Notes under the pieces: model-generated | What the model was told of the DNA's origin: nothing | Database searches by the model: none | What the model saw: the letters and a program-made list of their open reading frames with translations, nothing else | In this document: positions 17,607-27,238 of the stretch, piece by piece | How the letters are laid out: the number at the start of each line of letters is the position of its first letter | Position numbering within the stretch: the first letter of the stretch is position 1 | Program-made: the position numbers and the translations under genes | Assembly: GCF_013388355.1 (NCBI RefSeq) | Contig: NZ_CP058246.1 | Coordinates: 3,410,001-3,474,000, forward strand | Length of the DNA: 64,000 bases | Source: Flavobacterium sp. LPB0248 | GTDB lineage: Bacteria; Bacteroidota; Bacteroidia; Flavobacteriales; Flavobacteriaceae | Reading direction: 5' to 3'

Positions 17607-18680
17607 ATGGACAATAAAAGTGTTGATACTGGCGAAATTTCGTTAAAGGAACTTATTATAAAACTAAAAGAATTGTGTTTTTATTTTTTAGCACAATGGA
17701 AAATAATTTTATTAGCAGGAGTAATTGGATCGGCTTTAGGTCTAACGTATTCTTTTATTAAAAAACCTATCTATACCGCATCATTATCATTTGTTTTGGA
17801 AGACGAGAAAGAAGGAGGAGGTGGTTTAGGAGGAGCTTTAGGATTAGCTAGTTCATTTGGATTAGATTTAGGAAGTGGCGGGGGAGGAATTTTTACTGGT
17901 TCAAATTTACCGGGGCTATTTAAATCAAGGTCAATGGTTGAAAAAACTTTATTATCTCCTGTATACGAAGATGGAAACCAAGTTTCCTTAGCAGAAATGT
18001 ATATACAAAATAACAAATGGAGAGAAAAATGGTTAGGAAATGCAAAATTAGCTAAAATAGAATTTTTACCTCAATCTAATCGTAAAGCCTTTACAAGAGT
18101 ACAAGATAGTATATTAGGAGAAATTTATAAAGATTTATCGAAATTGAGTTTGTCTGTTGGACAAAAAGATAAAAAAAATGGTATAATAAGCATTGATGTT
18201 ACATCAACAAATGAATTATTTTCAAAATATTTTTGTGAAGCTTTAGCTAAACAGGTTGGCATGTTTTATGTTGAAACTAAAAGTAAAAAAGCTAGATTAA
18301 ACATGGCTATTTTACAACGTCAAGTCGACTCTATTAGAAGGGAGCTAAACGGTGCAATTACTGGCGTAGCTGTAGCAAATGACAATGCATTTAATTTAAA
18401 CCCTGCTCTAAATGTTCGTCGTGCTCCGTCTGTTAAAAGACAGGTTGATGTCCAGGCAAATACAGCGATACTTACGGAATTGGTTAAACAAAGTGAATTA
18501 GCAAAAGTGACATTAAGAAAAGAAACCCCTCTAATTCAGGTTATAGATAGACCAATTTTACCTTTGCCTAAAGAGCGTTTTGGCAAATTAAAAGGATTAA
18601 TTTTAGGAGGTTTTTTAGGAGGTTTTATAGTTATAATTGTTTTAGCGGCTAGATTGTTGTTTAATTCAATTATGAAATAA
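17607..18680 (+). CDS. Wzz-type chain-length determinant
   Basis: Inner-membrane polysaccharide co-polymerase of 357 residues without a kinase domain. TM1 is about residues 34-52 (WKIILLAGVIGSALGLTYSF), the periplasmic part includes a striking Gly-rich stretch (about 72-103, many GG pairs) and a coiled coil, and TM2 lies near the C-terminus after a PxxP-type motif (IDRPILPLPKERFGKLKG). It follows the large OPX gene by six bases. The locus therefore has two OPX/co-polymerase pairs, one with a kinase (5998) and one without. Confidence 0.9.
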   Translation: MDNKSVDTGEISLKELIIKLKELCFYFLAQWKIILLAGVIGSALGLTYSFIKKPIYTASLSFVLEDEKEGGGGLGGALGLASSFGLDLGSGGGGIFTGSNLPGLFKSRSMVEKTLLSPVYEDGNQVSLAEMYIQNNKWREKWLGNAKLAKIEFLPQSNRKAFTRVQDSILGEIYKDLSKLSLSVGQKDKKNGIISIDVTSTNELFSKYFCEALAKQVGMFYVETKSKKARLNMAILQRQVDSIRRELNGAITGVAVANDNAFNLNPALNVRRAPSVKRQVDVQANTAILTELVKQSELAKVTLRKETPLIQVIDRPILPLPKERFGKLKGLILGGFLGGFIVIIVLAARLLFNSIMK

Positions 18681-18711
18681 AATTATAAGATTTAAAGTAA
18701 ATTAATTATAA

Positions 18712-19899
18712 ATGAACATTTTAGATTTAATTGGGAGAAAAGAAGAAATATTTGGCAATGATATTTTAAAATATGAAAGTGAACTGAAAAAAATAATTAA
18801 AGCTTCTTCATTCTTAGTTATTGGTGGTGCTGGTTCAATAGGTCAAGCTGTAACTAGAGAAATATTTAAAAGAAATCCAGCTAAATTACATGTGGTTGAT
18901 ATTAGTGAGAATAATATGGTGGAGCTTGTAAGAGATATTAGAAGTTCTTTTGGTTATATTGATGGTGATTTTCAAACTTTTGCTTTAGATATTGGATCAA
19001 TTGAATATGATGCCTTTATTAAATCTGATGGTCAATATGATTACGTTTTAAATCTCTCAGCGTTAAAGCATGTTCGAAGTGAAAAAGATCCTTTTACTTT
19101 AATGCGAATGATTGATGTGAATGTTTTTAATACTGAAAAAACATTACAGCAGTCGATAGAAAATGGCACGAAAAAATATTTTTGCGTATCTACCGATAAG
19201 GCCGCTAATCCAGTAAATATGATGGGGGCTTCAAAAAGAATCATGGAAATGTATTTGATGCGTAAGAGCGAACAGATTAAAATTTCGACTGCTCGTTTTG
19301 CAAATGTTGCTTTTTCAGATGGATCTTTATTACACGGTTTTAATCAAAGAATTATTAAAAAACAACCAATTGTAGCTCCGAATGATATCAAAAGATATTT
19401 TGTTACACCAAAAGAATCTGGAGAGTTATGTTTAATGTCTTGTATTTTTGGAGAAAATAGAGATGTATTCTTTCCTAAATTGAGTGAAAACTTGCATTTA
19501 ATAACATTCGCAGATATTGCAGTAAAATATTTAGCAGATTTAGGTTATGAAGCTTATCCTTGCGCTTGTGAAGAGGAAGCTAGAAATAATTCGGAAGCAT
19601 TAATCAAAGAGAAAAAATGGCCATGTCTCTTTACTGCTAGTGATACTACTGGCGAAAAAGATTTTGAAGAGTTTTTTACAGAGAATGAAATACTTGATAT
19701 GCAACGTTTTGATAACTTGGGCGTTATAAAGAATGATGCTATTTTCGAACAAGATAAACTGGAGAATTTTTCAGAAAAAATAGCGAATATGAAATTTAAT
19801 AAAGCATGGAAAAAGGAAGAAATAGTTGATTTATTTCATACAATGATTCCTAATTTTGGTCATAAGGAAACTGGAAAGTATTTAGATTCAAAAATGTAA
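18712..19899 (+). CDS. legB: Nucleotide-sugar 4,6-dehydratase, legionaminic branch (LegB-like)
   Basis: First committed enzyme of the legionaminic-type pathway: 4,6-dehydration of an NDP-GlcNAc (GDP-GlcNAc in Campylobacter). The 395-residue protein has the NAD loop VIGGAGSIGQAV at about 37-48 and the FlaA1/PseB/LegB-type active site, STDKAANPVNMMGASKR, where Met replaces the usual Tyr of Tyr-x3-Lys. There are no N-terminal membrane helices, unlike the WbpM-like protein at 47396. The next gene, two bases downstream, is the aminotransferase. The GDP versus UDP preference cannot be read by eye; a PtmE-like gene at 23782 favours GDP. Confidence 0.85.
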   Translation: MNILDLIGRKEEIFGNDILKYESELKKIIKASSFLVIGGAGSIGQAVTREIFKRNPAKLHVVDISENNMVELVRDIRSSFGYIDGDFQTFALDIGSIEYDAFIKSDGQYDYVLNLSALKHVRSEKDPFTLMRMIDVNVFNTEKTLQQSIENGTKKYFCVSTDKAANPVNMMGASKRIMEMYLMRKSEQIKISTARFANVAFSDGSLLHGFNQRIIKKQPIVAPNDIKRYFVTPKESGELCLMSCIFGENRDVFFPKLSENLHLITFADIAVKYLADLGYEAYPCACEEEARNNSEALIKEKKWPCLFTASDTTGEKDFEEFFTENEILDMQRFDNLGVIKNDAIFEQDKLENFSEKIANMKFNKAWKKEEIVDLFHTMIPNFGHKETGKYLDSKM

Positions 19900-19901
19900 T
19901 T

Positions 19902-21047
19902 ATGAATAATGCTATTAACGCTACAATTTCTTTTATAAAGGAACAGTACAAAACAGAAAATTTTATACCTCTTCATGTGCCTCGCTTTGATGGTAATGAA
20001 AAGAAATATTTATTAGAAACCATAGATTCAACTTTCGTTTCTTCAGTTGGGGCTTATGTAGATCAATTTGAAGTAATGATGCAAGATATTACTAATACCA
20101 AAAGAGCAGTCGCAGTTGTAAATGGTACAGCAGCCATTCAGATCGCTTTGCGTTTAATTGGTGTGAAGGCAGGTGATGAAGTTTTAACACAAGCTTTAAC
20201 TTTTGTGGCTACAGCCAATGCAATTGCATATCAAAATGCAACTCCTGTTTTTCTAGATGTTGATTTAGATACAATGGGGTTATCGCCAAAATCTGTTGCT
20301 CTTTTCTTGGAAGAATTTGGAGATTTACGAGAGGATGGCTGTTATAATAAAAAAACAGGAAAAAAGATAAGTGCTTGTTTGCCTATGCATACGTTTGGTT
20401 TTCCTGTACATTTAGATGAATTAATTGATATTTGTGATAAGTGGAAAATTCCTGTATTAGAAGATGCAGCGGAATCTTTAGGTAGTCAATATAAGGGGAA
20501 ATCAACAGGTAGCTTCGGAAAAGTTAGTGCATTTTCGTTCAATGGAAATAAAATAGTAACGTGTGGCGGAGGTGGTGCAATCGTTACAAATGATCCTAAA
20601 TTAGGAGAAAAGGGTAAATATTTGACTACTACAGCTAAGATTCCACATCCTTATGAATATGTTCACGATGAAATGGGATACAATTTTAGAATGCCTAATC
20701 TAAATGCAGCTTTGGCATGTGCGCAATTGGAGCAGTTAGGGGATTTTCTTGAGAACAAAAGGCAATTGGCAAAGGAGTATGAATCTTTTTTTGCATCTAA
20801 TAGTGTGAAATTTAGAACTGAAACCCCAGATACAAAGGCTAACTATTGGCTAATGTGTGTAGAACTTGAAAATAAGAGAGATCGTGATTTGTTTTTGAAG
20901 GCAACAAACGATAATAATGTAATGACACGACCTATTTGGCAGCTAATGTATCGTTTACCAATGTATTGTAACTGTCAAAGAGATAAACAAATTAATGCAG
21001 AGTTTTTAGAAGAAAGAATTGTAAATATACCTAGTAGTGTCAGATAA
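19902..21047 (+). CDS. legC: LegC-family PLP aminotransferase
   Basis: Transfers an amino group to C4 of the 4-keto intermediate. DegT/DnrJ/EryC1 fold, 381 residues. The Schiff-base lysine is Lys217 in AFSFNGNKIVTCGGGG; the VVNGTAAIQIAL and LEDAAESLGSQYKGK motifs bind PLP. The FNGNKI form and the long region before it are typical of the LegC group. It starts two bases after legB and overlaps the next gene by 11 bases, so translation is probably coupled. Confidence 0.9.
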   Translation: MNNAINATISFIKEQYKTENFIPLHVPRFDGNEKKYLLETIDSTFVSSVGAYVDQFEVMMQDITNTKRAVAVVNGTAAIQIALRLIGVKAGDEVLTQALTFVATANAIAYQNATPVFLDVDLDTMGLSPKSVALFLEEFGDLREDGCYNKKTGKKISACLPMHTFGFPVHLDELIDICDKWKIPVLEDAAESLGSQYKGKSTGSFGKVSAFSFNGNKIVTCGGGGAIVTNDPKLGEKGKYLTTTAKIPHPYEYVHDEMGYNFRMPNLNAALACAQLEQLGDFLENKRQLAKEYESFFASNSVKFRTETPDTKANYWLMCVELENKRDRDLFLKATNDNNVMTRPIWQLMYRLPMYCNCQRDKQINAEFLEERIVNIPSSVR

Positions 21048-21660
21048 GGAAATTATTCTTGTGGGATATTCAGGACATGCATATGTTGTTGCTGATGCAA
21101 TTTTGGCTAATGGTTATTGCATTGTTGGATATTCAGATAAACAAAAAGCAAGTTTAGATCCATATGGCCTAACTTATTTAGGATTCGAGAAAGAAATAGA
21201 TTTTGTAGGATGGCTTAAAGACATTCCCTTTGCACTTGGTATTGGTGATAACAAACTAAGGCAAAGTGTTTCAAATTTGATTGAAGAAAAAGGAAAAGTA
21301 GTTCAAACTATTATAGATAAAACTGCAGTTATTTCTAAAAATGTTTCAATTGAATCTGGGACTTTTATTAATAAAAATGTAACTGTAAATGCTCTTGCGA
21401 GAATTGGAAAAAATGTAATTTTGAATACTGGATGTATTATTGAACATGAATGTATTTTACAAGATGCGGCACATATTGCACCAGGGGCAGTCTTAGCAGG
21501 AAATGTTACAATTGGAGAAAGAAGTTTTGTGGGAGCAAATTCTGTTGTGAAACAAGGTGTTAATGTTGGAAAAGATGTAATGATAGGAGCAGGATCTGTT
21601 ATTATTTCTGATATTCCTGATGGGAAAAAGGTTGTAGGTAATCCAGGAAGAATAATTTAA
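21037..21660 (+). CDS. NeuD/PglD-family N-acetyltransferase (LegH role)
   Basis: Probably acetylates the 4-amino group made by LegC. The start is a GTG at 21037 inside the end of legC; no ATG is available nearby. N-terminal Rossmann-like PglD domain (EIILVGYSGHAYVVADAI) is followed by a left-handed beta-helix of hexapeptide repeats from about residue 90 to the end (NVTIGERSFVGANSVV). Catalytic His is expected in IIEHECIL. The family includes both LegH/PglD N-acetyltransferases and NeuD O-acetyltransferases; position between legC and legI favours N-acetylation. Confidence 0.85.
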   Translation: MSDKEIILVGYSGHAYVVADAILANGYCIVGYSDKQKASLDPYGLTYLGFEKEIDFVGWLKDIPFALGIGDNKLRQSVSNLIEEKGKVVQTIIDKTAVISKNVSIESGTFINKNVTVNALARIGKNVILNTGCIIEHECILQDAAHIAPGAVLAGNVTIGERSFVGANSVVKQGVNVGKDVMIGAGSVIISDIPDGKKVVGNPGRII

Positions 21661-21662
21661 AA

Positions 21663-22685
21663 ATGAGCAAAGTAATTATTATAGCTGAAGCAGGAGTCAA
21701 TCATAATGGTGATATCCAAATAGCAAAGAAATTAATAGATGCCGCTGTAGAAGCTGGAGTTGATTATGTTAAATTTCAAACTTTTAAAGCTGATAATTTG
21801 GTAAGTAAATCGGCAAAAAAAGCAACTTATCAAACTGTAAATATTAATGATGGTGATGATTCTCAGTATACGATGTTGAAAAATTTGGAGTTAAGCCATG
21901 AAGATCATTTGGAATTAATGTCTTATTGTTCAGAAAGAAACATTAATTTTTTTTCTACAGCATTTGATGTTGAAGGAGTAAAATATTTAAATGATTTAGG
22001 CCTTACATTTTTTAAAATTCCAAGTGGAGAAATAACCAATTATCCATACCTAAAAGCTGTGGCTCTTTGCAAAAAGCCGGTTATTATGTCTACGGGAATG
22101 TGTTCTGAAAAAGATATTGAAAATGCTTTGGAAGTATTAGTTAAATTTGGACTGGCGAAAGAAATGGTTTCAATTTTGCATTGTAATACAGAATATCCAA
22201 CTCCGATGAAGGATGTTAATCTTAAAGCGATGCTTTCTATTAAAGAAAAATTTCAAACTCAAGTAGGGTATTCAGATCATACACTCGGTATTGAAGTTCC
22301 TGTGGCTGCCGTTGCTTTAGGAGCTCAAATTATAGAAAAACATTTTACTTTAGATAAGACTTTGCCAGGACCAGATCATGTTGCGTCATTAGAACCGCAT
22401 GAATTGAAAGACATGGTTCTAGCAATTCGTAATATCGAATTGGCTACAAGCGGAGACGGGGAGAAAGTGCCAAGTGAAAGCGAAACAAAAAATATAGCTA
22501 TTGCAAGAAAAAGCATTCATTTAAATAAGAATTTGAAAAAAGGACATATTTTAACCGATAATGATCTTATATCATTGCGTCCAGGCGATGGAATTTCACC
22601 AATGGAATGGGAAAAAATTATTGGAAAGAAACTAATTCAAGATAAGATTGAATTTGATAAACTTTCATTTTCTGATATTCAATGA
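21663..22685 (+). CDS. legI: Legionaminic/N-acetylneuraminic acid synthase (NeuB family)
   Basis: Condenses phosphoenolpyruvate with the free 2,4-diacetamido-6-deoxymannose to give the nine-carbon acid. The 340 residues form a TIM barrel (IIAEAGVNHNGDIQIAKKLI at the N-terminus, with conserved PSGE and GYSDHTLG motifs) plus a C-terminal antifreeze-like SAF domain (ARKSIHLNKNLKKGHILTDNDL). The sequence conforms to the standard NeuB motifs, unlike the second copy at 58138. It overlaps the next gene by four bases (ATGA). Confidence 0.92.
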   Translation: MSKVIIIAEAGVNHNGDIQIAKKLIDAAVEAGVDYVKFQTFKADNLVSKSAKKATYQTVNINDGDDSQYTMLKNLELSHEDHLELMSYCSERNINFFSTAFDVEGVKYLNDLGLTFFKIPSGEITNYPYLKAVALCKKPVIMSTGMCSEKDIENALEVLVKFGLAKEMVSILHCNTEYPTPMKDVNLKAMLSIKEKFQTQVGYSDHTLGIEVPVAAVALGAQIIEKHFTLDKTLPGPDHVASLEPHELKDMVLAIRNIELATSGDGEKVPSESETKNIAIARKSIHLNKNLKKGHILTDNDLISLRPGDGISPMEWEKIIGKKLIQDKIEFDKLSFSDIQ

Positions 22686-23785
22686 AAATAGGTGTTTTAA
22701 CAAGTTCACGTGCAGATTATGGAATATATCTTCCTCTACTCAATAAAATTAAAGAAGATCAATTTTTTGAGCTGGAAATTATTGCTTTTGGCACACATTT
22801 ATCCAGAAGTCATGGTTTTACACTAAAAGATATAGAGAAGGATGGCTATAATTGTATTCATACAATATCATCTCTGATTTCAAATGACAGTGAAGAATCT
22901 ATTGCTTCATCCTATGGTTTGACCGTTTTAAAATTTGCAGAATTTTGGCGAGCTCATAAATATGATTTAGTCTTTTGTTTGGGAGATCGTTTCGAAATGA
23001 GTGCCGCAGTTCAGGCAGGAATTCCTTTTGGAGTTAATTTTGCGCATCTCCACGGAGGTGAAACAACATTAGGAGCGATTGATAATATATATCGTCATCA
23101 AATTTCCTTAGCTTCAACTCTTCATTTTGCAGCGGCTGATATTTTTTCAGAAAAAGTCTCTAATCTTATAGATTCCTCAAAAAATGTTTTCACAACGGGA
23201 TCTTTGAGTTTAAATGATATTAAAAGTTTTGTACCATTAGAAAAGCAAACTTTTTTTGAGAAGTTTGGAATATCTGAGGAGGATTACATTCTAGTAACTT
23301 TTCATCCAGAAACGATGTCTTCGCAAGATAATTTTCAATATGCGGAGGAAATGAAAAATGCATTAAGAAAAATATCAGAAAATAAATTTGTTGTTATTAC
23401 AATGCCAAATGCTGATACGCAAGGATCAATTTACAGAGAGGCTATTGAAAAGTTAAAAGTAGAGATTCCCAATAGAATTTTACTAATTGAAAATTTTGGA
23501 AAGATAAATTATTTTTCAGCAATGTATTACGCTTCAATTTTATTAGGAAATACTTCCAGTGGAATCTTAGAGGCCGCTTCATTTGGAAAATATGTTGTCA
23601 ATGTTGGAGATAGACAAAAAGGCCGTGCACAAAGCGATAATATTATTAATTGTAAATTTGAAGAAAAGGTAATCGTTTCTTCTTTTAGAAAAGCAATTGA
23701 ATCAAATGTTTATACAGGCGAAAATATTTACTTTAAAATAAATGCAGCGGATAGTATAATTAAAATTATTAAGCAATTCTCATGA
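22682..23785 (+). CDS. legG: Hydrolysing nucleotide-sugar 2-epimerase (LegG/NeuC family)
   Basis: Removes the nucleotide and inverts C2 to release the mannosamine-type sugar used by LegI. The 367-residue protein has the N-terminal LTSSRADYGIYLPLL typical of NeuC/LegG, then HLHGGETTLGAIDN, and the GT-B-type C-terminal LLGNTSSGILEAASFGKYVVNVGDRQKGR. It is joined by four-base overlaps to legI and to the next gene. A separate NeuC-like protein at 59277 belongs to the second nonulosonic set. Confidence 0.92.
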   Translation: MKIGVLTSSRADYGIYLPLLNKIKEDQFFELEIIAFGTHLSRSHGFTLKDIEKDGYNCIHTISSLISNDSEESIASSYGLTVLKFAEFWRAHKYDLVFCLGDRFEMSAAVQAGIPFGVNFAHLHGGETTLGAIDNIYRHQISLASTLHFAAADIFSEKVSNLIDSSKNVFTTGSLSLNDIKSFVPLEKQTFFEKFGISEEDYILVTFHPETMSSQDNFQYAEEMKNALRKISENKFVVITMPNADTQGSIYREAIEKLKVEIPNRILLIENFGKINYFSAMYYASILLGNTSSGILEAASFGKYVVNVGDRQKGRAQSDNIINCKFEEKVIVSSFRKAIESNVYTGENIYFKINAADSIIKIIKQFS

Positions 23786-24828
23786 GAATTTATACCGACC
23801 ACTTAATTCTTTCAGGAAGTAAAATAAAACAAGCTTTACTCCAGTTCAATGAATTATCGCAAGATGCAATACTTTTTGTTGTTGATAATCAAGATAAATT
23901 GATTGGGGCATTAACAGATGGAGATGTAAGAAGAGGTTTACTTAAAGGATTCACAATAGAATGTGATGTTGATGAGATAATTCAGGATAACCCTAGATAT
24001 ATTGTCAAGGGAGAAAATAATCTTAAAAAAGTCATAGAATATCGTGAAGGTGATTTTAGAATTGTACCAGTTGTTGATGAAAATCATAAAGTTGTAAATG
24101 TTATCAATTTTAGAAAAATAAGATCATATTTACCTATTGATGCAGTTATTATGGCTGGGGGAAGAGGACAAAGACTGCAACCATTAACTGATACTGTGCC
24201 TAAACCGCTTTTAAAAGTTGGTAATAAACCTATAATGGAGCATAATTTAGATCGATTAGCCTTGTTTGGAATTGATGATTTTTGGGTTTCTGTAAAATAT
24301 CTTGGTGAACAAATTGAGCAACATTTTGGAAAAGGTGAAAATAAAAATGTAAAAATTGAATATGTTTGGGAAAATGAGCCCTTAGGAACCATTGGTGCTG
24401 TATCTCAAATTAAAAATTTTGAGCATGACTATATTCTTGTTACTAATTCTGATCTATTAACCAATATAGATTATGAGCAATTTTTTCTTGAATTTATGAG
24501 ACAAGATGCTGATCTAGCTGTTTTAACTATTCCATATCAAGTTAATATTCCCTATGCCGTTTTGGAGACAAATAAAGGAGAAGTAAAAAGCTTTAAAGAG
24601 AAACCAACTTATACCTATTATTCTAATGGTGGAATATATTTGATTAAAAAGAAAATGTTAGATTTCATTCCAAAAGAAACATTTTTTAATGCAACTGACC
24701 TGATGGAAGAATTAATTAGCAAAAATCTAAAAGTTATTTCATTTCCTTTTTCTGGTTATTGGTTAGATGTTGGAAAACACGAAGATTTTGAAAAAGCCCA
24801 TATAGATATCCACAACATAAAATTTTAA
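23782..24828 (+). CDS. ptmE: CBS-domain sugar nucleotidyltransferase (PtmE-like)
   Basis: Two CBS motifs occupy about residues 1-115 (DNQDKLIGALTDGDVRRGLL and RIVPVVDENHKVVNV), followed by a nucleotidyltransferase domain starting IMAGGRGQRLQPLTDTVPKP near residue 122. This architecture matches Campylobacter PtmE, which makes the GDP-glucosamine precursor of legionaminic acid. Its presence inside the leg genes supports a GDP-linked route. Homologues of PtmF and PgmL were not seen in the window, so glucosamine-1-phosphate must come from central metabolism. Confidence 0.85.
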   Translation: MRIYTDHLILSGSKIKQALLQFNELSQDAILFVVDNQDKLIGALTDGDVRRGLLKGFTIECDVDEIIQDNPRYIVKGENNLKKVIEYREGDFRIVPVVDENHKVVNVINFRKIRSYLPIDAVIMAGGRGQRLQPLTDTVPKPLLKVGNKPIMEHNLDRLALFGIDDFWVSVKYLGEQIEQHFGKGENKNVKIEYVWENEPLGTIGAVSQIKNFEHDYILVTNSDLLTNIDYEQFFLEFMRQDADLAVLTIPYQVNIPYAVLETNKGEVKSFKEKPTYTYYSNGGIYLIKKKMLDFIPKETFFNATDLMEELISKNLKVISFPFSGYWLDVGKHEDFEKAHIDIHNIKF

Positions 24829-24829
24829 A

Positions 24830-25552
24830 ATGAAAATATTAATAACTATTTGTGCTAGAGGTGGGTCTAAAGGGATACCAGGCAAAAATATAAAAGAAAT
24901 AAACGGGAAGTCATTGATTGGATATTCGATTGATTTAACAAAAAAACTAAAAGAAAAATTTGATATAAAAGTAGCTTTATCAACAGATGATCAAGCCATA
25001 AAAGAAAAAGCGGAGTCCTTTGGTTTAAAGACTAGTTACTCTCGACCAGACTACTTAGCAACAGATGCTGCAGGAAAAATAGATACTATAAGAGATTTGT
25101 TGCTTTATGAAGAATCAATCGCAGATGATAAATATGATTTTATTTTAGATCTGGATGTAACTTCGCCTTTACGAACTTTAGAAGATATTGAAAATGCATT
25201 ACATATTATTCTTGAAAATACGGAAGCATTAAACTTATTTTCTGTAAACCCAGCTGCTAGAAGTCCATATTTTAATATGGTTGAAAAAAATACCGAAGGG
25301 TTTTATTCGCTAGTTAAAACTAATCCTGATGGAAGTATTATGACACGTCAATCTGCTCCAAAAGTATATGAGTTAAATGCATCATTTTATTGGTATAGGA
25401 GATCTTTTTTTGACAAAGGACTAAAAAGCGCAATTACAGACAAATCCTTAATTTATGAGATGAATCATATATGTTTTGACTTAGATCATCCAGTTGATTT
25501 TCTATTTATGGAATATCTACTTCAAAATAATAAACTTGATTTTGAACTATGA
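24830..25552 (+). CDS. legF: CMP-nonulosonate cytidylyltransferase (LegF/NeuA family)
   Basis: Activates the nine-carbon acid with CTP to its CMP-glycoside. Its 240 residues begin with the CMP-sialate synthetase signature ICARGGSKGIPGKNIKEING, followed by STDDQAIKEKAESFG and the DLDVTSPLRTLEDI motif. It starts one base after the ptmE-like stop and overlaps the next gene by four bases. A second copy at 60436 serves the downstream nonulosonic set. Confidence 0.93.
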   Translation: MKILITICARGGSKGIPGKNIKEINGKSLIGYSIDLTKKLKEKFDIKVALSTDDQAIKEKAESFGLKTSYSRPDYLATDAAGKIDTIRDLLLYEESIADDKYDFILDLDVTSPLRTLEDIENALHIILENTEALNLFSVNPAARSPYFNMVEKNTEGFYSLVKTNPDGSIMTRQSAPKVYELNASFYWYRRSFFDKGLKSAITDKSLIYEMNHICFDLDHPVDFLFMEYLLQNNKLDFEL

Positions 25553-26475
25553 AAGTATTGATTATAGGTTTAGGTTCAATTGCTAGAAAACATATTAATG
25601 CTTTACAAAGTTTGAATATAGAGGATATTAATATTTATGCATTAAGATCAAATTTAAATTCACAAATTGAAAAAGGAATTGAAAATATTTATGATCTTGA
25701 AAATTTAGAAGTTTCTTTTGACTTTGCTATTATCTCAAATCCAACTCATTTGCATTTTGAATTTATTGAAAAATTAGCCAAATTAAATATTCCTTTACTT
25801 ATTGAAAAACCTGCAGTACATACATTAAAAGATGTTGATAAGTTAATAGAGTTAATTGAGAGTAAACAACTTATTACTTATGTCGCTTGCAATTTGAGAT
25901 TTCATCCTTGTATCGAGTATTTGAAAAATAAATTAACTAATGAATATTTAAAAATTAATGAAGTAAATGTATATTGTGGCTCAAATTTACCAGATTGGAG
26001 ACCTAATGTAGATTTTAGAAAGGTGTATAGTGCTAATGCATCCATGGGAGGAGGTGTTCATTTAGATTTATTTCATGAACTAGATTATACTGGTTGGTTA
26101 TTTGGAATTCCCAATAAAAGCAAATCAACATTAAGATGTGTTTCTAGCTTAAATATTGATGCAATTGACTATGCAAATTATGTGTTAGAGTATGAAACAT
26201 TTACAGCAAATATTATATTAAACTACTATAGAAAAAAATCTAAAAGACTTATCGAAGTTGTTTTTGATAATGAAATTTTAGAATTAGATTTAATAAATAA
26301 TCAAATTTTAGACGATGAGAATAATATAGTTTTTAAGGCTCCTGCTTTTGAGGTTAAAGATACTTATGGTTTTCAATTAGATTATTTTATAAGTTGTTTG
26401 AGAAATAATATACTTCCAATGAACTCTTTTAAAGAGTCTATAGAAATATTAAAGATTATCCTTAAAGATGAATAA
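25549..26475 (+). CDS. Gfo/Idh/MocA-family oxidoreductase
   Basis: NAD(P)-dependent sugar oxidoreductase of 308 residues. The N-terminal Rossmann domain has LIIGLGSIARKHINAL (residues 3-18) and the catalytic-lysine motif LLIEKPAVHT around 82-91. The second half is the alpha/beta substrate domain with GGGVHLDLFHELDY. It lies between legF and an SDR within the nonulosonic block, so it may modify a nonulosonic acid or its precursor, as PtmA-region enzymes are thought to do in Campylobacter. The actual substrate is unknown. Confidence 0.85.
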   Translation: MKVLIIGLGSIARKHINALQSLNIEDINIYALRSNLNSQIEKGIENIYDLENLEVSFDFAIISNPTHLHFEFIEKLAKLNIPLLIEKPAVHTLKDVDKLIELIESKQLITYVACNLRFHPCIEYLKNKLTNEYLKINEVNVYCGSNLPDWRPNVDFRKVYSANASMGGGVHLDLFHELDYTGWLFGIPNKSKSTLRCVSSLNIDAIDYANYVLEYETFTANIILNYYRKKSKRLIEVVFDNEILELDLINNQILDDENNIVFKAPAFEVKDTYGFQLDYFISCLRNNILPMNSFKESIEILKIILKDE

Positions 26476-27211
26476 CAGATTAGAAAACAAAATAATTATA
26501 ATTACCGGAGGGAATGGACTTTTGGGAAAAGCGATTATAAAACGACTGATTTCTGAAGGAGCGTTTTGTATTAATTTTGAAATTAATCATGCAACAAATG
26601 AAGATTTATCCAATGTATATTGTGATATAACTGATTCTGTGTCCATTGATAAAGCATTGGAAATAGTTATAAAAAAGTATAATAGGATTGACGGACTTGT
26701 AAATAATGCCTACCCAAGAACAAAAGACTGGGGAAATAAATTTGAAGATATTATTTTTGAATCATGGAAACAAAATATTGATTGGCAATTAAATAGTTAT
26801 TTCTATTTAACGCAAAAAGTTGCCTCCCAAATGGCAACCCAAAAAAAGGGAAGTATCATCAATATGGCTTCTATTTATGGAGTTGTTGGTGCTGATTTCA
26901 ATGTTTATGAAGGAACAGCAATGACAATGCCTGCCGCATATTCAGCAATAAAGGGAGCACTTGTAAATTTCACGAGATATGTAGCTTCTTATTTTGGTCC
27001 GCAGCAAGTTAGAGTAAATACAGTTTCGCCTGGCGGAATTTTTGATAATCAGAATGAGATTTTTGTAAATAATTATTGCAAGAAAGTGCCAATGCGAAGA
27101 TTGGGGACGCCAGAAGATATTGCACCAACAGTTGCTTTTCTGCTTTCAGACGATTCGCAATATATCACAGGACAAAATTTAATTGTTGATGGAGGTTGGA
27201 CATCTATTTAA
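26468..27211 (+). CDS. Short-chain dehydrogenase (PtmA-like)
   Basis: Classical SDR of 247 residues: cofactor loop ITGGNGLLGKAI near 13-24, NNAYPR, the active-site Ser in NMASIYG and Tyr-x3-Lys in YSAIKGALVNF, ending with the usual YITGQNLIVDGGW. PtmA of the Campylobacter legionaminic gene set belongs to the same group, and the position here after legF and the Gfo/Idh/MocA gene is similar. Its reaction is not established. It overlaps the preceding gene by eight bases. Confidence 0.85.
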   Translation: MNNRLENKIIIITGGNGLLGKAIIKRLISEGAFCINFEINHATNEDLSNVYCDITDSVSIDKALEIVIKKYNRIDGLVNNAYPRTKDWGNKFEDIIFESWKQNIDWQLNSYFYLTQKVASQMATQKKGSIINMASIYGVVGADFNVYEGTAMTMPAAYSAIKGALVNFTRYVASYFGPQQVRVNTVSPGGIFDNQNEIFVNNYCKKVPMRRLGTPEDIAPTVAFLLSDDSQYITGQNLIVDGGWTSI

Positions 27212-27238
27212 GGACGTTTTTTAAAGTATAATTAAGAT